Source: Alicyclobacillus contaminans DSM 17975 (GTDB taxonomy: Bacteria > Bacillota > Bacilli > Alicyclobacillales > Alicyclobacillaceae). Taken from it: a stretch of 64,000 nucleotides of DNA. Below are positions 43,777 through 52,564 of the stretch, piece after piece (position 1 is the stretch's first letter; every line of letters begins with the position of its first letter). Under the pieces are notes generated by a model. That model was not told where the DNA came from and searched no databases. It was given only the letters and a program-made list of their open reading frames with translations. The translations under genes and the position numbers were made by a program. The stretch spans positions 184,807-248,806 of the forward strand of contig NZ_AUCA01000001.1 in assembly GCF_000429525.1 (NCBI RefSeq). The letters run 5' to 3'.

Positions 43777-43922
43777 CATCAGGGTTGCGCACGCAGGCGT
43801 CAGGGGGAGGCTCTCTCCTTGACGCCGAATGGTCGGCGGTGATGACTTGTGATAATCCGGGATGGAGCTTTGCCCTGTGAGAGCCGCCGGGCATGCTGAA
43901 ATCGTACTGTGCATGGATAACA

Positions 43923-43950
43923 CAAAAACACCCCGGAAAACCGGGGTGTT
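43923..43950 (-). terminator. Intrinsic terminator of the cold-shock gene
   Basis: On the minus strand CACCCCGG (43948-43941) pairs with CCGGGGTG (43936-43929) around TTTT, followed by TTTTTGTG. It lies 23 bp beyond the stop codon. Confidence 0.85.
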
Positions 43951-43973
43951 GCTTGTATTGTTCGTCGGATGCG

Positions 43974-44171
43974 TTACAGACGGGTAACGTTTGCCGCCTG
44001 CGGACCGCGTTGACCTTCGACAATGTCGAATTCAACACGTTGACCTTCTTCCAGAGTACGGAAACCTTCGCCGTTGATGGCGGTGTAGTGGACAAACACG
44101 TCGTTACCACCTTCAACCTGAATGAACCCATAGCCCTTCTCCGCGTTGAACCACTTAACTGTACCTTGCAT
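43974..44171 (-). CDS. Cold-shock protein (CspA/CspB family)
   Basis: 65-residue OB-fold nucleic-acid chaperone. RNP1 is KGYGFIQV and RNP2 VFVHYTAI; the ends MQGTVKWFN and [10 protein letters not shown] are family-standard. It binds single-stranded RNA and melts secondary structure at low temperature. ATG 44171 follows AGGAGGCAA. The 5' leader extends through an AT-rich area up to about 44300, where a long UTR could act as a thermosensor. Confidence 0.95.
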   Translation of the reverse strand: MQGTVKWFNAEKGYGFIQVEGGNDVFVHYTAINGEGFRTLEEGQRVEFDIVEGQRGPQAANVTRL

Positions 44172-44415
44172 TAAAATTGCCTCCTACTGCAAGTACCATG
44201 TACCGGCACTACCATTGTACCATTCCGTACTCTTGCCAAGTTCATTGTACTCGTAGAAAATTTTTTTACTACGATGTTACTGTAACATCTTCGCCATTGC
44301 AAAGTCAATACCATTTTGAAAAATTTACACGTTGACCGGTGGTGCGTTTCAATCGTATGCAAATCCGGCTACACTACTTGTATCACGACGAGGCGTCGGA
44401 TGGGGGGAATTCACC

Positions 44416-45882
44416 GTGGCCCGCCGGGCGGATAAATGGTTTCATTTAAATATTTCCGTCATTGGCCTTACACTCACACTCCTTGCGTCGGCCACGCTCT
44501 GGTATGAACACAATCCGCAGCAGATGCACCGGGTCTTGCGGGCCCTCATGCAACTCTCGCGGAATCCTGTCCAGCCGACGGAAAATCGCGTGTCTGGCAC
44601 ACCGGCACCACCTGTTTCCAATCACACCACTGAACTTCCAACAAATCCGGCAGCTGACAAACCGGCCAAGCCGAGCGGTCCTGTGAACGCGAGCACGGAT
44701 GTGCAGGTCACCGCCTACGGACACGATGTCCCCACCGCGACCACGGCATTGGTAAAGCAGCTGCTGAATCAGGGACACGTGGTGGACACGGTCACCCGAA
44801 CCCTGAAGATGGGGACCAACGGCACCGTGCATATTTATCTTGCGCAAACTGCAACGGATTATAAGAACCTGTTGAAATCCCTCGGCGTCTCCGTAACCGA
44901 TGCCCAGCGCTATTCACAGGATACCGGCGGCTTCACGATGGATAGAGACATCGTCATTCCCATGTATCAAAACACCGGCACGCCGGATCTCGTCAATACT
45001 CTGGCCCACGAATTGACCCATGCCGTGCTGAACGCCAACGTGGATCATCTGTCCAGTTGGATGAACGAGGGTTTGGCGGTGTACAACGGAATGCTGGTGC
45101 AAAAGCAGCATCAGGATGCGGTGGCTTACGGCGGATACGCCCGGCAAATGGCGGAAAGTGTCATCCAGGCCGCCGATTCAGGGAACTTGCTGCCCTTGGC
45201 GGATGACGAGTCGAAGGTTCTGTCCGGCAATACGTCGTACGATTTGGAACTCCAGGATTGGCTGGCTGTCAGTTGGCTGGTCCATACGGACGGGCTGTCT
45301 TCCATTGCCGTATTTCTTGGTGAAGTAAAAAATGGTCGTTCGGAAGCGGCGGCGTTTCAGAACGTCTTTCATATCTCTGAGGAAACCCTCAACAGCACGC
45401 TTGCCAACCTGCTGAAAGACGCGGCTCGGCAGCCGGACGACGGGGTCAATGTACAACTGACCGTTGACAAACAGTTCCACGGAGATATCCGTGTGTTGCA
45501 ACACGGCACAAACATTTGGCACGGAACCGACCTGAAACCCGGATTGAACCGTTTTTCCGTGCTGGCCGACGGTCAGTTGACTGGGACCACGGGTGTGGAT
45601 CAAGCGGTGCAGGACAAAAATCCGGCGGACGATATCACGCTGTACATTGATCTGAATTCAGACACACCGCTTGTGTACCATCAACAAAACGTGAACTACT
45701 GCGGATTTGCCATCGATTACCACTACGGGATGTACGGATTTGTGAACGCGTGGGTGACGTACGACAACGGAAAGTCGGAGTACATCGATACACCCTCGCT
45801 GTTTGGCGTCACGGTGAATCAGGTGACCGAACGGGCCACGAACAATCCGGTGCTCGCGCTGCTGGGATTGGCGGGCGAATGA
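44416..45882 (+). CDS. Membrane-anchored gluzincin-type peptidase
   Basis: 488-residue protein with an N-terminal membrane anchor (about 15-33, ISVIGLTLTLLASATLW) and a long Pro/Thr/Asn-rich linker (45-95). The zinc site is HELTH at 198-202 with Glu218 in MNEGLAV, as in gluzincins. VHIYLAQTATDYKNLL precedes it; the 39419 protease has the related VLYGTADDYKQHF, so the two peptidase domains are paralogous. The C-terminal 170 residues are a beta-rich domain of unknown role. GTG 44416 follows GGGGGGAA. Confidence 0.8.
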   Translation: MARRADKWFHLNISVIGLTLTLLASATLWYEHNPQQMHRVLRALMQLSRNPVQPTENRVSGTPAPPVSNHTTELPTNPAADKPAKPSGPVNASTDVQVTAYGHDVPTATTALVKQLLNQGHVVDTVTRTLKMGTNGTVHIYLAQTATDYKNLLKSLGVSVTDAQRYSQDTGGFTMDRDIVIPMYQNTGTPDLVNTLAHELTHAVLNANVDHLSSWMNEGLAVYNGMLVQKQHQDAVAYGGYARQMAESVIQAADSGNLLPLADDESKVLSGNTSYDLELQDWLAVSWLVHTDGLSSIAVFLGEVKNGRSEAAAFQNVFHISEETLNSTLANLLKDAARQPDDGVNVQLTVDKQFHGDIRVLQHGTNIWHGTDLKPGLNRFSVLADGQLTGTTGVDQAVQDKNPADDITLYIDLNSDTPLVYHQQNVNYCGFAIDYHYGMYGFVNAWVTYDNGKSEYIDTPSLFGVTVNQVTERATNNPVLALLGLAGE

Positions 45883-45924
45883 AGCGGCCTCCCATCCCAG
45901 CACGGATACGGGCCCATCGTTCGC

Positions 45925-46116
45925 TCAAACGGCGTAGTGGAATGCGGAAGCAGAGGTGGTCTTCGAAGTCGGGGTCATGATGTGGGTGATCTCTGCATCC
46001 AATCGCTGGCTGGCTGCAATCACCTGCGGATGCAACAGGTTGCCCTGATGACGGGCCGCCACTTCATACAACATGGCGCGCAGCATTTCGATGCGCGGGT
46101 TGGTCGGCGAATTCAT
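45925..46116 (-). CDS. Spo0E-family aspartyl-phosphate phosphatase
   Basis: 63-residue protein of the Spo0E/YnzD/YisI family. The signature RIEMLRAML and SQRLDAEI (SQxLD motif, with the catalytic Asp) are visible. Such proteins dephosphorylate Spo0A-P or other response regulators and hold back sporulation. ATG 46116 has a near-perfect SD, AAAGGAGGATC. It is convergent with the second gluzincin gene. Confidence 0.85.
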   Translation of the reverse strand: MNSPTNPRIEMLRAMLYEVAARHQGNLLHPQVIAASQRLDAEITHIMTPTSKTTSASAFHYAV

Positions 46117-46344
46117 GGGAGATCCTCCTTTATTGCCAGCCGAAAACTGCAATCACGGTTGTCGATTCTAACTCGATTTGCGTATGTTTTCAATGAAATT
46201 TTTTCGAACATCCGGTCGGTTGGTTTTTGACAGACGAATCGGCTATCTATGCCCGTGTGAGTTGGACGTTTGCCGGTGGATGTATACAATAGGTTGAGAT
46301 ACTCGCCGTGCGAAAGAATCATCGGTTTGGAGGATTTGACGCAG

Positions 46345-47106
46345 ATGGCACTGGGTGCGGAAATGCAGCAGGAAGCGGTGGTCCATGTCCTGGGCGTTCG
46401 CTTTCATACCTTGACGAAGCAACAGGCTGTGGAACGGATCTTGTATTGGATAGATCAGAAATCGCGGCGCATGGTCATCACGGCGGGGCCGGAGTTCGTG
46501 ATGCAGACGCAAAAGGACGAAGCGCTGCGGCGGATTGCGCGCGCCGCCGATTTGGTGACGCCGGACGGCATCGGCGTGGTCTGGGCTGCCAATCGTCGGC
46601 GGCGCATGGTCAGTGAGCGCGTCACCGGTGTGGAATTGGTGCAGGAGTTGCTCGAGACCGCGGAACAGCGCCATCAGTCCCTGCGCGTGTATGTGCTCGG
46701 AGCATCCGAGACCTCGCTGCAGGCGTGTTTGGCAAATTTCCGGGCAAGCTATCCGGGATGTGAGTTCGCCGGCGAAAACGGGTACTTTCGACCCGAAGAC
46801 TTGCCTCAGGTCCTCGCTCGGGTGGAGGCGTTCGCGCCGCACGTCTGGCTGGTGGGATTGGGTCAGCCGCGACAGGAAAAACTGATCTACGAGGCACTGG
46901 GTGGATTGCCGCCCTGTGTTGCCATCGGTGTGGGTGGCAGCATCGACGTCTGGGGCGGCACCGTGAAGCGGGCGCCGCTGCTGTTTCGCCGGCTCAACCT
47001 CGAGTGGCTGTATCGATTGCTGAAGCAACCATCTCGCTGGCGGCGGCAGTTGGCCTTGCCGCGCTTTGCGTGGAAGGTCTTGAGAAATCTGGACGGCGAT
47101 GACTGA
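46345..47106 (+). CDS. WecG/TagA/CpsF-family glycosyltransferase
   Basis: 253-residue GT26 glycosyltransferase. ITAGPEFVMQTQ, ARAADLVTPDGIGVVWA, GASE and FAGENGYFRP are the family segments, with VWLVGLGQPRQEKLI containing the conserved GxPxQE core. TagA adds N-acetylmannosamine to lipid-linked GlcNAc in wall teichoic-acid linkage-unit formation. ATG 46345 is 11 bases after GGAGGA; TTG 46336 is an alternative. C-terminal basic helix would bind the membrane. Confidence 0.9.
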   Translation: MALGAEMQQEAVVHVLGVRFHTLTKQQAVERILYWIDQKSRRMVITAGPEFVMQTQKDEALRRIARAADLVTPDGIGVVWAANRRRRMVSERVTGVELVQELLETAEQRHQSLRVYVLGASETSLQACLANFRASYPGCEFAGENGYFRPEDLPQVLARVEAFAPHVWLVGLGQPRQEKLIYEALGGLPPCVAIGVGGSIDVWGGTVKRAPLLFRRLNLEWLYRLLKQPSRWRRQLALPRFAWKVLRNLDGDD

Positions 47107-47202
47107 CCGGCCAAGATGTTTGTGGTCTGCCGTCTCCCCGCATCGCGCACACTACAGGTACCGGCTGAAGGGCCGGAGTACAGTGGCGGGGAGGAGAATC
47201 GG

Positions 47203-47430
47203 ATGGCACGCGGATCGAAAAGCAATGCGCTGCTCATCAGCGGAGCGCACCAAGCGCTGGATGACATGAAGTACGAAATTGCGGCAGAACTTGGATTGGC
47301 GGTTCAAAAAGGCAGCGGCGAGGACTACTGGGGACACATCACAACCCGCGAAGCCGGCGCGTGCGGTGGAGAAATTACCAAACGGCTCGTGGCGTTTGCG
47401 CAACAGGCGCTCACGAACGGGAACGCGTGA
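47203..47430 (+). CDS. Alpha/beta-type small acid-soluble spore protein
   Basis: 75-residue SASP that coats spore DNA and protects it from UV. The germination-protease region DDMKYEIAAELGL and the C-terminal GEDYWGHITTREAG (GxxxxxxTxREA) and GGEITKRLVAFA are the family signatures. ATG 47203 follows GAGGAGAATC. Its presence shows the host forms endospores. A terminator follows. Confidence 0.95.
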   Translation: MARGSKSNALLISGAHQALDDMKYEIAAELGLAVQKGSGEDYWGHITTREAGACGGEITKRLVAFAQQALTNGNA

Positions 47431-47451
47431 AAAACCCCATATCGCGGTTTT

Positions 47452-47476
47452 ACGGCGGGCACATCCCGCCGTTTTC
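47452..47476 (+). terminator. Intrinsic terminator after the SASP gene
   Basis: ACGGCGGG (47452-47459) pairs with CCCGCCGT (47465-47472), followed by TTTTC. Confidence 0.85.
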
Positions 47477-47513
47477 TACATATTCGGCGGCGGATCGACA
47501 ACTTCCGCTAGAA

Positions 47514-47542
47514 TTCATTGACGCATGCGGGCCAAATATAAT
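47514..47542 (+). promoter_or_regulatory. Candidate sigma-A promoter of metK
   Basis: TATAAT (47537-47542) with TTCATT (47514-47519) 17 bp upstream; the -10 is perfect, the -35 weak. Start to ATG distance leaves a short leader, too short for an S-box. Confidence 0.5.
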
Positions 47543-47595
47543 ACCATATGCGTGTTTGTTGACCGTATTGCACGGGAGATAAGGAGGGATGGCCC

Positions 47596-48786
47596 GTGGC
47601 GAAGCGCCTGTTTACATCGGAATCCGTGACTGAAGGACACCCGGATAAAATCTGTGACCAAATTTCCGACGCCGTGTTGGACGAGATTCTGTCTAAAGAT
47701 CCGTACGCGCGCGTAGCCTGCGAAACGTCTGTCACCACAGGACTTGTGTTGGTCTCTGGGGAGATTACCACGTCCTGTTATGTGGATATACCGAAGATTG
47801 TCCGCAAGACCATCGCGGAGATTGGTTATACGCGCGCGAAGTTCGGTTTCGACGCCGAAACCTGCGCGGTGCTCACGTCCATCGACGAGCAGTCTCCGGA
47901 CATTGCACAGGGCGTCAACCAAGCTCTGGAAGCCCGGCAGGGGCAAACCGACGCCGACATCGAGGCCATTGGCGCCGGCGACCAAGGGTTGATGTTCGGG
48001 TTTGCCTGCGACGAAACGCCGGAATTGATGCCACTGCCAATTTCCCTGGCGCACAAGTTGTCGCGGCGACTGAGCCAAGTCCGCAAGGACGGCACGCTGC
48101 CCTATCTGCGTCCGGACGGCAAGACCCAGGTGACCATTGAATACGACGGGGACAAGCCCGTGCGTGTGGATACCATCGTGATTTCGACTCAGCACGATGA
48201 GCAGACGGATCTCGAGACGATTGCGGCGGATATGCACAAGCATGTCATCGGCCCGGTGGTGCCGAGCCATCTGTTGGATGACCGGACGAAGTACTTCATC
48301 AATCCGACGGGGCGCTTCGTCATTGGCGGACCGCAGGGAGACGCCGGTCTGACAGGGCGCAAAATCATTGTGGATACCTATGGCGGTTACGCGCGCCACG
48401 GCGGCGGTGCTTTTTCCGGGAAAGATCCGACGAAGGTGGATCGCAGCGCGGCATACGCGGCGCGCTACGTGGCGAAAAACGTGGTTGCGGCCGGTTTGGC
48501 GCGCAAGTGCGAGCTGCAGGTGGCGTACGCCATCGGCGTGGCGCAGCCCGTGTCCATCTCTGTGGATACGTACGGGACCGGCACGATACCGGAAGAGCAG
48601 ATTGTGGCTCTGATTCGGAAGCACTTTGACCTGCGTCCGGCGGCCATCATCCGAGATCTGAACCTCCGTCAACCGATTTATCGGCAGACGGCTGCGTACG
48701 GTCACTTTGGCCGCACGGATCTGGATGTGCCCTGGGAGCGCACGGACAAGGCGGACGCGCTGCGCAACGACGCCATGAAGCTGTGA
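47596..48786 (+). CDS. metK: S-adenosylmethionine synthase
   Basis: 396-residue MetK making S-adenosylmethionine from Met and ATP. Early GHPDK (14-18), the [18 protein letters not shown] signature (split: [17 protein letters not shown]) and [16 protein letters not shown] are complete, so the enzyme is likely active. GTG 47596 has GGAGGGATGG upstream. Length is standard. It is not preceded by a SAM riboswitch, unlike in many Bacillales. Confidence 0.97.
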   Translation: MAKRLFTSESVTEGHPDKICDQISDAVLDEILSKDPYARVACETSVTTGLVLVSGEITTSCYVDIPKIVRKTIAEIGYTRAKFGFDAETCAVLTSIDEQSPDIAQGVNQALEARQGQTDADIEAIGAGDQGLMFGFACDETPELMPLPISLAHKLSRRLSQVRKDGTLPYLRPDGKTQVTIEYDGDKPVRVDTIVISTQHDEQTDLETIAADMHKHVIGPVVPSHLLDDRTKYFINPTGRFVIGGPQGDAGLTGRKIIVDTYGGYARHGGGAFSGKDPTKVDRSAAYAARYVAKNVVAAGLARKCELQVAYAIGVAQPVSISVDTYGTGTIPEEQIVALIRKHFDLRPAAIIRDLNLRQPIYRQTAAYGHFGRTDLDVPWERTDKADALRNDAMKL

Positions 48787-48946
48787 GGCATGGATCGCGA
48801 GATGCGCCGGGAACAGCGGTCTGGCCGCGTCTCGCCGGTGCGTTTTCCGATGTTGGACGAGCGGGATTGAAAAAATGACGGATGGACCCCCATACCCGGT
48901 GGGCACCCTTCGAAGGTATAAGCATCACCCTTACCCCATTGCTGTT

Positions 48947-48982
48947 GGCGTTGACGAGGAATTCGTCAACGCCGCTTTTTTT
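48947..48982 (+). terminator. Intrinsic terminator downstream of metK
   Basis: GGCGTTGACGA (48947-48957) pairs perfectly with TCGTCAACGCC (48963-48973), followed by GC and seven T. It lies 160 bp after metK and just before degS. Confidence 0.85.
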
Positions 48983-49059
48983 GCAGGAATTCCCCCGTTC
49001 GACACGAAAATGTTGCAGTAACTGCTCCATCTTCCCTGTCTGCGAGTCCGGAATGACAT

Positions 49060-50211
49060 ATGAGAAAGGCGATGAGGCCTCCTGTGAAGGACCGAATTGC
49101 TGCCCTGCAGGGCGCCATTCAATCCACGCTGACCGTGATTCAAGAGAGTCGCGACCAAGTCGAAGAGATTGTCCAGAGCGCGATGGACGAAGTGAAACAA
49201 CTGGAGGCGGAGTACGCGGAGGTCAGCAATGCCTGTATGGAAGCCATTGAACGTGTGGAACTGCTGTCTCAGCTGACCCAACACGCCAGGCAGCGGTTGA
49301 TGGAAGTCAGCCGGGATATACATACATTCAACGAACAATCGATGAAATCCGCATATGAACGAGCGGAGCATCTGCAGACGGAACTCGCGCGCTGGCGAGA
49401 GCGGGAAGCGCAGCTTCGCATTCGGCGGGACAGCATTGCGAGGCGACTCAGGGCGCTGCGCGCGACGGCGCAGCAGGCTGAAGTGCTCTTGGCCAAGTTT
49501 GAACATGCTGCGGCCTACCTCGGTACGGAATTTGGCGATCTGGGCAGCGTTTTGGAATCCGCGAACCAGTATCGATTGCTGGGATTACAGATGCTGCAGT
49601 TGATGGAGGAGGAGCGAAGACACCTGGCGGCCGAACTGCACGACGGTCCGATGCAGGCGCTGGCCACGCTGGCCATGCGTATTTCGGGGCCTCTGCCCGA
49701 CGGCGAAGAATCTGTGATGGCGTCCATCAACCAGGTGATTGCATCGCTGCGCCAGGTGGTGTTTGATCTCCGTCCATCCCTGATTGACGACCTGGGGCTT
49801 GTGCCGACGTTGAAGCAATACGCGGCACAGTGGTCGAAGCTCACAGGCATTGCGGAGCAGGTGCGGTTGGTGGGGCTGGAGGTGAAACTCTCTCCGACGG
49901 AAAAAGTGACCGTGTTCCGCTGTGTCCAGGAACTGCTCAAGAACGTTCGACAACACAGTGGTGCACAGCGCGTCACCCTGGAAGTGGTGTATGGTGAGTC
50001 CGTTCTGCAGGTGGTGGTGGCCGATGACGGCAGAGGGTTCCATAAAGTGGACTGGGCGGAATGGTTGGAACAAGGTAAACTTGGAATGACGCTCTGCCGC
50101 CAGCGCATGACGGCGCTCGGCGGCGACGTGGAGATTCAGGACAGCGTGCCAGCAGGTGCCCGAGTGGTATTGACCCTGCCCATTCAGAGGAGAAGTGAAT
50201 CGCAGAAATGA
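49060..50211 (+). CDS. degS: Sensor histidine kinase DegS
   Basis: 383-residue cytoplasmic kinase with a long coiled-coil sensor part (about 20-165, rich in Glu, Arg, Leu) and a HisKA_3/HATPase module. The phospho-acceptor His194 is in ELHDGPMQAL; N box ELLKNVRQHS and G box VADDGRGF follow. No membrane helix, as in B. subtilis DegS. It phosphorylates DegU, whose ATG overlaps the stop by 4 bp. Controls exoenzymes, competence and motility. Confidence 0.92.
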   Translation: MRKAMRPPVKDRIAALQGAIQSTLTVIQESRDQVEEIVQSAMDEVKQLEAEYAEVSNACMEAIERVELLSQLTQHARQRLMEVSRDIHTFNEQSMKSAYERAEHLQTELARWREREAQLRIRRDSIARRLRALRATAQQAEVLLAKFEHAAAYLGTEFGDLGSVLESANQYRLLGLQMLQLMEEERRHLAAELHDGPMQALATLAMRISGPLPDGEESVMASINQVIASLRQVVFDLRPSLIDDLGLVPTLKQYAAQWSKLTGIAEQVRLVGLEVKLSPTEKVTVFRCVQELLKNVRQHSGAQRVTLEVVYGESVLQVVVADDGRGFHKVDWAEWLEQGKLGMTLCRQRMTALGGDVEIQDSVPAGARVVLTLPIQRRSESQK

Positions 50212-50858
50212 CAACCATTCGCGTGGCGATTGCGGATGACCATGATGAATTCCGCGAAACCCTGAAAGAGGTGCTGCAGTTTGAATCGGACATTCAGGTG
50301 GTAGCCACGTGGCGCAATGGAGAGGAGACGCTGCGAGGAGCCCTCGAGGTGCGTCCGGATATATTGATGCTCGATATCAACATGCCACAGCTCAACGGCG
50401 TTGAGGTGGCTCGCCGGCTGCGCCAAGACGCGCCGGATATCAGAATCATTATGTTGACCATGCATGATGACGAGAATTACGTCCTGGAGACGCTCAAAGG
50501 CGGTGCAGCCGGCTATCTGGTCAAGGACGGAGGCGCTGCGGAAGTCGTGCGGGCCGTGCGTGAAGTGGCTGTGGGCCGGGCGATTGTCCACCCCCGCGTC
50601 ACGCGAACCGTGATTGCGCAGTTTCAGGAGCGGTATCTGGTCAACGACAGTTGGCGCGACGTGCTGACGGAACGGGAAATGGAGATATTGCATCACCTGA
50701 AATACGGGGAATCGAACGAACAAATCGCAGAGGCCCTTCATATTACGACAAAAACTGTACGCAACCACGTATCGAGCATATTGAACAAGCTCTCCGTGAC
50801 CGACCGCACACAGGCGGTCATCATTGCCTTGAAAAACAAGTGGATCACCATGTCCTGA
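50208..50858 (+). CDS. degU: Response regulator DegU
   Basis: 216-residue NarL/FixJ-type regulator. The receiver has DDHDEFRE, phospho-acceptor Asp56 in MLDINMPQLNG, Thr-rich TMHDDENYV and Lys in YLVKDG; the LuxR-type HTH near 150-216 has LTEREMEILHHLKYGESNEQIA and KTVRNHVSSILNKL. Cognate to DegS. DegU governs secreted proteases, flagella and biofilm genes; degV, comFC and flagellar genes lie a few kb downstream. Confidence 0.92.
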   Translation: MTTIRVAIADDHDEFRETLKEVLQFESDIQVVATWRNGEETLRGALEVRPDILMLDINMPQLNGVEVARRLRQDAPDIRIIMLTMHDDENYVLETLKGGAAGYLVKDGGAAEVVRAVREVAVGRAIVHPRVTRTVIAQFQERYLVNDSWRDVLTEREMEILHHLKYGESNEQIAEALHITTKTVRNHVSSILNKLSVTDRTQAVIIALKNKWITMS

Positions 50859-51049
50859 CGCGGCGCTCGGCGCCGCGTCTCGAGCTCAGCCCGTCACAGC
50901 CCCGGCGGATTCGCCATGCGAGCCGATTGGCCATTCGAGCGACACGCTGCGATGCTACGTCCAATATTCCGACCATATGGGGGCCGCCGCGTTCCGGCGC
51001 AGTTCCGCCGCGATTCCCCTGGCATATACTGCAGCAGGGGGTGAGGGCC

Positions 51050-51484
51050 ATGGTGGAGGCTCTGATATTCTGGGTACTGGCCGTCTATGGGGCGCTGACG
51101 ATGGTGCGGCAATCCGTCCGCAGTCTGCAACGCCGAACCGGGGCAATTCCCCATCCTCTGACCATCATCTTGATTGTGCAGAACATGGAGAACCAGATTG
51201 AAGGGACACTTCGCACGCTCATGCTGCGCACCGCGCTCGGACACCGTGAACGTCGAATCCTCGTGTTCGACGTCGCTTCCCAGGACGACACCGGCTGTAT
51301 CGTGCAGCGCATGACGAACAGCGCAGACTGTGTGGATTACGTTCGCGTGGCGGACGATGTCGAGTTGCTGCGACAGCTTCAGACCTTTTGTCTCCAATCA
51401 CCGCACGTCGGCTGCATTTACGATCTCCGGGTCACAGGCATGCTGCAGGATGTCACTCGCGATGTCGCCTGGTTGTGTCAGTGA
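51050..51484 (+). CDS. Membrane-anchored protein with glycosyltransferase-2-like N-terminal fold
   Basis: 144-residue protein with a membrane helix at the start (about 3-20) and a short basic link. The next part, PLTIILIVQNMENQIEGTLRTLML and RRILVFDVASQDDTGCIV, resembles the nucleotide-sugar binding half of family-2 glycosyltransferases, but the DxD and catalytic parts are missing, so it is either truncated in evolution or non-enzymatic. GTG/ATG choice: ATG 51050, after GGGGGTGAGGG. Function unknown; downstream of degSU. Confidence 0.6.
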   Translation: MVEALIFWVLAVYGALTMVRQSVRSLQRRTGAIPHPLTIILIVQNMENQIEGTLRTLMLRTALGHRERRILVFDVASQDDTGCIVQRMTNSADCVDYVRVADDVELLRQLQTFCLQSPHVGCIYDLRVTGMLQDVTRDVAWLCQ

Positions 51485-51839
51485 ACCGCACATGGAGCCA
51501 TGTTTCAACTCCCCGGTCCGCGACGCCGGGGATGTTTGCTGTAACATACTGTCGGGTTCTGTCGAACTCATGCCCTTCTAGGACTTTTCGGTAAAAAATT
51601 AGGGACGATATTCCTATCTTTCCTCCACGCTCTAGCCATCCAGAACGAGGCCGTTATATAATGAGCCCATCGGGGTGTAACTCCTGTACCATATATCGTA
51701 GCTACGGCTTGCATTACAGAATTTTCGGACAAGCTTCGGTTTGCCGTCGAAATTCATGCAGGCAACTCTCCAGACAGAGCACACACCACAGCACTTCAGA
51801 ATTGGTAGAAAGCAATCCATTTCTGAGGAGGAACCACCG
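51485..51839 (+). other. Non-coding stretch with terminator and leader of the small peptide gene
   Basis: A hairpin CCCCGG (51511-51516) with CCGGGG (51526-51531) ends the previous gene, with TGTTTG after it. Then TAGCCA (51633-51638), 18-bp spacer and TATAAT (51657-51662) make a good promoter for the peptide gene, giving a leader of about 170 nt. I found no riboswitch motif in that leader. No coding gene supported. Confidence 0.55.
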
Positions 51840-51929
51840 ATGCAAAAAGTGAAAGCAGGTCTCGTTTTTGGCGCCATGGTACTGTTCTCTGTCGCTGCAC
51901 AAGCGGGATGGACGGTAAACCCGCACTAA
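51840..51929 (+). CDS. Tiny exported peptide, candidate signal precursor
   Basis: 29-residue ORF with ideal GGAGGA ribosome-binding site. Basic start MQKVK, hydrophobic core AGLVFGAMVLFSVAA, signal-peptidase site AQA, then GWTVNPH and stop. Cleavage after AQA would release the heptapeptide GWTVNPH, the length of known RNPP-type pheromones. Directly downstream lie the DUF5317 and GGDEF/HD-GYP genes on the same strand, then the convergent HTH-TPR regulator at 54423-55736. Too short for family search by eye; the signals together are convincing. Confidence 0.65.
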   Translation: MQKVKAGLVFGAMVLFSVAAQAGWTVNPH

Positions 51930-52000
51930 ATCAGGGGGAAAATAGGTCGACGTAATGTCGGCCTATTTCGACATCAACACCTGGAAAATGGGGTGAAGCA

Positions 52001-52564
52001 TTGGCGTTTCAAGTCACCGTTGTGCTGACTGGCCTGCTCGTTGGTTGGATTCGAAAAGGGAGCGTTTGGGACATCACGAACATACGTATTCGACTTCTGT
52101 GGTTGTTGCCCATCGCATACCTTCTGCAGCATATATCCATCGCCTATTTGGACGGAGTCTACTATGAGCTCTCGATTGTCTTAAGTTATCTGGCGCTCAT
52201 GGTATTTTGCGCAGTAAATATTCGAACGCCCGGTATTGCGTGGGGACTCGCCGGAACGGCTTCGAACTTCCTGGCCATGGTGGTCAATGGACTTCGAATG
52301 CCAGCGTATGTTCCCGCTGTGGAACACATGGCGCCGTCGTATGTTCCGGCGCTCATGTCTGGACATTATGGAAAAAGCGTTGCCATGTCATCAAAAACGC
52401 ACCTCAATTTCTTGGGCGACATATTCAGCTTTCAGATCCATCCTGTGAGCTTATTGAGTATTGGCGACATACTGTTCGCTATAGGTTTTGTCATCCTGAT
52501 CCAACATGCGATGCGATCCGGAAGGAGCGCCAATAATAGTGAAACTCTTACCAGAACCACGTAA
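52001..52564 (+). CDS. DUF5317 membrane protein
   Basis: 187-residue membrane protein with four to five helices, matching DUF5317, an uncharacterised family that often adjoins HD-GYP genes. FLAMVVNGLRMPAYVPAVEHMAPSYVP is the family core (seen in parts: VVNGLRMP, AYVPAVEH). TTG 52001 is used, after GGGGTGAAG. Its end overlaps the next gene, so the two are coupled. Role unknown. Confidence 0.75.
   Translation: MAFQVTVVLTGLLVGWIRKGSVWDITNIRIRLLWLLPIAYLLQHISIAYLDGVYYELSIVLSYLALMVFCAVNIRTPGIAWGLAGTASNFLAMVVNGLRMPAYVPAVEHMAPSYVPALMSGHYGKSVAMSSKTHLNFLGDIFSFQIHPVSLLSIGDILFAIGFVILIQHAMRSGRSANNSETLTRTT

Noticed and set aside
44172..44330. Functional small gene in the AT-rich cold-shock leader
   Set aside because: Open frames here have no ribosome-binding site; the area is best read as a long 5' UTR and promoter.
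47431..47595. Possible SAM (S-box) riboswitch before metK
   Set aside because: The gap is short and filled by the SASP terminator, a promoter and an RBS; no S-box core motifs such as GAGGGA or GCAACC are present.
48876..49022. 48-codon plus-strand frame (start MTDGPP) between metK and degS
   Set aside because: No ribosome-binding site, and it spans a strong intrinsic terminator.
51660..51839. c-di-GMP riboswitch in the leader of the peptide/HD-GYP unit
   Set aside because: The context is tempting, but no GEMM-type core could be recognised in the 170-nt leader.
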